From positions 310,001 through 374,000 of the forward strand of contig NZ_JAVHTY010000003.1 in the NCBI RefSeq assembly GCF_031085165.1: a DNA stretch of 64,000 bases, read 5' to 3'. A program made the position numbers and the translations under genes. Numbering within the stretch: the stretch's first letter is position 1; each line of letters begins with the position of its first letter. Below are positions 61,742-64,000 of this stretch, piece after piece. Source of the stretch: Pseudomonas sp. 102515 (GTDB lineage: Bacteria; Pseudomonadota; Gammaproteobacteria; Pseudomonadales; Pseudomonadaceae). A model generated the notes under the pieces. That model was not told where the DNA came from, did no database searches, and worked only from the letters and a program-made list of their open reading frames with translations.

Positions 61742-64000
61742 CTAGGCCTCCCCCGTCTCGTTCAACCGCGTCTGCGCCAGACGTTTCGCGCCGGCCACGT
61801 CGGCCTTGCCGGTCCCCAGTTTCGGCAGGCTGTCCACCGCCAGCCAGGCCGAGGGCAGCAGCAGTCCGCTCACGCCCTGGGCCAGCAGGGTCTTCTCCAC
61901 CGCCGCACCGTCCAGGGTGCCGGTATGCAGCACCACGATGCGCTCGCCCTTCCTGGCATCCGGTAGATTGACCGCCTGCAGCTCGATGTCCGGATCCTGT
62001 ACCGCGCGCGCCAGGGCCTGCTCCACGGCGCCCAGGCTGACCATCTCGCCGCCGATCTTGGCGAAGCGCGAATAGCGGTCGACGATGGTGAGAAAGCCGT
62101 CCTCGTCCAGCCGGCCCTGGTCGCCGGTGACGTACCAGCGTTCGCCATCGATCTCACGAATGGCCTTGGCGGTGCGCTCGGGATCGTTCAGATAGCCCTG
62201 CATCAGCTGCGGTCCGCCGATCAGCACCATGCCCGCCTCGCCGGTGGGCAATTCGGCGAAGGTCTGAGGATCGACGATCTTGAAGCCGGTTCCCGGCAGC
62301 GGCATGCCCACGGTGCCGAGCTTGCCGCCGCGCTGCACCTGCAGGTAGCTGACGTCCAGGGCGTCGGGCAGGTTGACCGACGCCACCGGGGCGGTCTCGG
62401 TGGCGCCGTAACCCTCGTAGATGTCCTGGTTGAACTTGAGCTTGAAGGCCTCGCGCACCGCCGGATCCAGGCGCTCGGCACCGGCCACCACGATGCGCAG
62501 ACTCTCCAGCATCAGCGGATGCACCTTGGTGTTGCGCACGAACAGCCGCAGGAAGGTCGAGGTGCCGCAGAGCACCGTGGCGCGATGGGTCGCCACCGCC
62601 TTGGCGATGCCGGCCACGTCGGTGGGATCGGCCTGGCAGACCACCGGCACCCCTTCGACCAGCGGCAGGAACTGGGTGACGGTGAGGCCGAAGGCGTGGA
62701 ACAGCGGCAGCGAGGCCATGAAGACGTCGTCGTCCTGGGTGTTGAGCACGTCCGAGGTCTGCTTGAGATTGGCCATGAGGTTGCTGTGGCTGAGCATCAC
62801 CCCCTTGGGCGTGCCCTCACTGCCGCTGGAGAAGAGGATGGCGGCGGTGGCCTCGGGATCGTGGGCGCGACTCACCAGCACCTGCAGCATCGCGGTGGGC
62901 AACAGCCAGACCGCCAGCCAGTTGGCCAGCAACTCGGCCTTGCCGATACCGGCGCGCAGCGTCTCCAGATCCACCACCTCGCGCCCGGCGAGCAACTCGT
63001 CCACCGGCAGGCCGCGCTTGCGCAGACGGTCGAGAAAGCGCGTCGAGGTGTAGACGGTACGGATACCGGCCTGGTCCAACCCCGAAGCCAGGGCCTCGGG
63101 CGTGGCCGTGTAGTTGAGATTGACCAGCGTCTTGCCGGCCAGCAGTACCGCCATGTTGGCCAGCATGCCACCGCTGCTGGTGGGCAGCAGCAGGCCGAGA
63201 TTGGCCTCGGGCCGCTTGTGCATCCGCCGCGCCAGGCAAGCGGCGCCGGTGAGCGCCTGGGCGGCCTTGAGCGGTGCGCCCAGGTCGTCGATCAGCGCCA
63301 GGCCGCCCGGCCTACGCTTGACGCTGGCGACCCAGGCATCGGCCAGCGACGGCAGGCCGTGCATGTAGCGCTCCCAGGAGCGGATCGACAATTCGAAGAT
63401 CCGCCGCTTGAGCACATCGGCCGGAGTGTCCTTGGGCAACGCCTTGCCGAAGGCCACCACCACCTCGCGGTGCAGCGGGCTGTCGCGCAGCTCCTTGAGC
63501 TTGCTGGAAGAGCGAGAGAACTGGCTGCCCCAGAGGCCGCGCAGGTAGAAGGGCACGATCTGCACCTCGGGACCGACCCGCTCGCAGGCCTTTTCGTAGC
63601 CGCGGCGGAATTCGCCGAGCTGACCGGTGCGGCTGATCGCCCCTTCCGGGAACAGGCAGACCACCTCGCCGGCGCTCAGCAGCCCGGCCACCTGCTCCAG
63701 CGCCGCGCCGGAGCCACTGCCCTGGGCGATGGGCAGGCAGCCCATGGCCTTGAGAAAGGGCTTCAGGTACCAGCGCTCGTAGATCGAGCGCAGCATCACG
63801 AAGCGTACCGGGCGCGGACTGGCGATCTGCACCATGGCCCAGTCGACCCAGCTGATGTGGTTGCCCAGCAGCAGCACCCCGCCCTGGGCGGGCAGGTTCT
63901 GCAGCCCCTGCACCTGGATGCGGTAATGCCGGGTGACCATCAGGCCGAGCAGGAAACGCACCAGGCTCTGCGGCAGCTTCCACACGGTGTAGGCCCCGCC
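61742..64000 (-). CDS. aas: acyl-ACP--phospholipid O-acyltransferase (Aas-type; 5' end beyond window)
   Basis: Two catalytic domains are visible. The acyltransferase domain has GNHISWVDWA (HX4D) near residue 45 and FPEGAISRTG near 115. The AMP-binding acyl-ACP synthetase domain has ILFSSGSEGTPKGVMLSH near 395 (key part SSGSEGTPKGV), YGATETAPVA, TGDQGRLDEDGF and a C-terminal KLGTGK. GTG at 63985 could start the protein, but the frame stays open to base 64000 (reading GGAYT) and Pseudomonas homologs often carry an N-terminal LplT-like MFS domain. The gene therefore probably extends beyond the window. It re-acylates lysophospholipids in the inner membrane. Confidence 0.9.
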   Translation of the reverse strand, partial: GGAYTVWKLPQSLVRFLLGLMVTRHYRIQVQGLQNLPAQGGVLLLGNHISWVDWAMVQIASPRPVRFVMLRSIYERWYLKPFLKAMGCLPIAQGSGSGAALEQVAGLLSAGEVVCLFPEGAISRTGQLGEFRRGYEKACERVGPEVQIVPFYLRGLWGSQFSRSSSKLKELRDSPLHREVVVAFGKALPKDTPADVLKRRIFELSIRSWERYMHGLPSLADAWVASVKRRPGGLALIDDLGAPLKAAQALTGAACLARRMHKRPEANLGLLLPTSSGGMLANMAVLLAGKTLVNLNYTATPEALASGLDQAGIRTVYTSTRFLDRLRKRGLPVDELLAGREVVDLETLRAGIGKAELLANWLAVWLLPTAMLQVLVSRAHDPEATAAILFSSGSEGTPKGVMLSHSNLMANLKQTSDVLNTQDDDVFMASLPLFHAFGLTVTQFLPLVEGVPVVCQADPTDVAGIAKAVATHRATVLCGTSTFLRLFVRNTKVHPLMLESLRIVVAGAERLDPAVREAFKLKFNQDIYEGYGATETAPVASVNLPDALDVSYLQVQRGGKLGTVGMPLPGTGFKIVDPQTFAELPTGEAGMVLIGGPQLMQGYLNDPERTAKAIREIDGERWYVTGDQGRLDEDGFLTIVDRYSRFAKIGGEMVSLGAVEQALARAVQDPDIELQAVNLPDARKGERIVVLHTGTLDGAAVEKTLLAQGVSGLLLPSAWLAVDSLPKLGTGKADVAGAKRLAQTRLNETGEA

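Overview
The window looks like a stretch of a Pseudomonas chromosome. It is uniformly GC-rich, densely coded and has strongly biased third positions. Gene neighbourhoods typical of the genus are present: dgcAB with its electron-transfer flavoprotein, the carnitine cluster cdhR/caiX/cdhCAB, algB-kinB, ubiC-ubiA, and Pseudomonas-type REP hairpins. In known pseudomonads polA, algB/kinB and the dgc/cdh genes lie on the origin-proximal part of the chromosome, so this window probably does too. The species cannot be fixed from sequence alone.

Region by region. 1-2.2 kb is the 3' part of polA. 2.4-10.4 kb (minus) is a probable operon for N-methylated glycines: dipeptidase-like protein, DUF5943/V4R-like protein, dimethylglycine demethylase DgcA, Fe-S partner DgcB, and EtfA/EtfB. 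10.5-15.9 kb is the carnitine locus: the regulator CdhR faces caiX-cdhC-cdhA-cdhB-hydrolase. Carnitine is broken down to glycine betaine and then dimethylglycine, so the two loci form one route. 16-30.6 kb is a mosaic of small units: PAP2 phosphatase, haloacetate dehalogenase plus tartrate/D-malate dehydrogenase with a divergent LysR, an IS5-type MITE, an AraC/LysE exporter pair, a ParE/Phd toxin-antitoxin pair, LysR/azoreductase, aldo-keto reductase/OsmC, and MarR/siderophore-interacting protein/MFS. 30.6-37.3 kb holds two paralogous lipoproteins, a very small gene behind two LexA boxes, DUF1161, a nucleoside-gate membrane protein, DUF2780, ubiC, ubiA and a DMT exporter. 37.7-43.6 kb is a LysR-linked tripartite efflux operon (outer-membrane factor, FUSC, DUF1656, HlyD). 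43.9-48.2 kb holds small membrane or exported stress-type proteins next to algB-kinB. 48.3-60.0 kb is a sugar or polyol catabolic island. 60.0-64 kb carries a chemoreceptor and the 3' part of a lysophospholipid acyltransferase/acyl-ACP synthetase.

The island at 48.3-60.0 kb is the largest accessory unit. A minus operon encodes a two-subunit transketolase and an FGGY kinase. A divergent plus operon encodes a ribose-type ABC importer and two short-chain dehydrogenases. A SorC-family regulator and a sugar-porter MFS follow. The set suggests uptake of a polyol or unusual sugar, oxidation to a ketose, phosphorylation, and cleavage by the split transketolase. The substrate is not evident from sequence.

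The observations most worth follow-up are: a 58-residue basic protein behind two CTG-N10-CAG LexA boxes exactly 33 bp apart; the split-transketolase island; a family of 16-bp TTGC-type sites upstream of algB; a duplicated operator at identical distance from araC and lysE; a dipeptidase-like protein that lacks the usual metal-binding residues; and several strong hairpins that may mark small RNAs.
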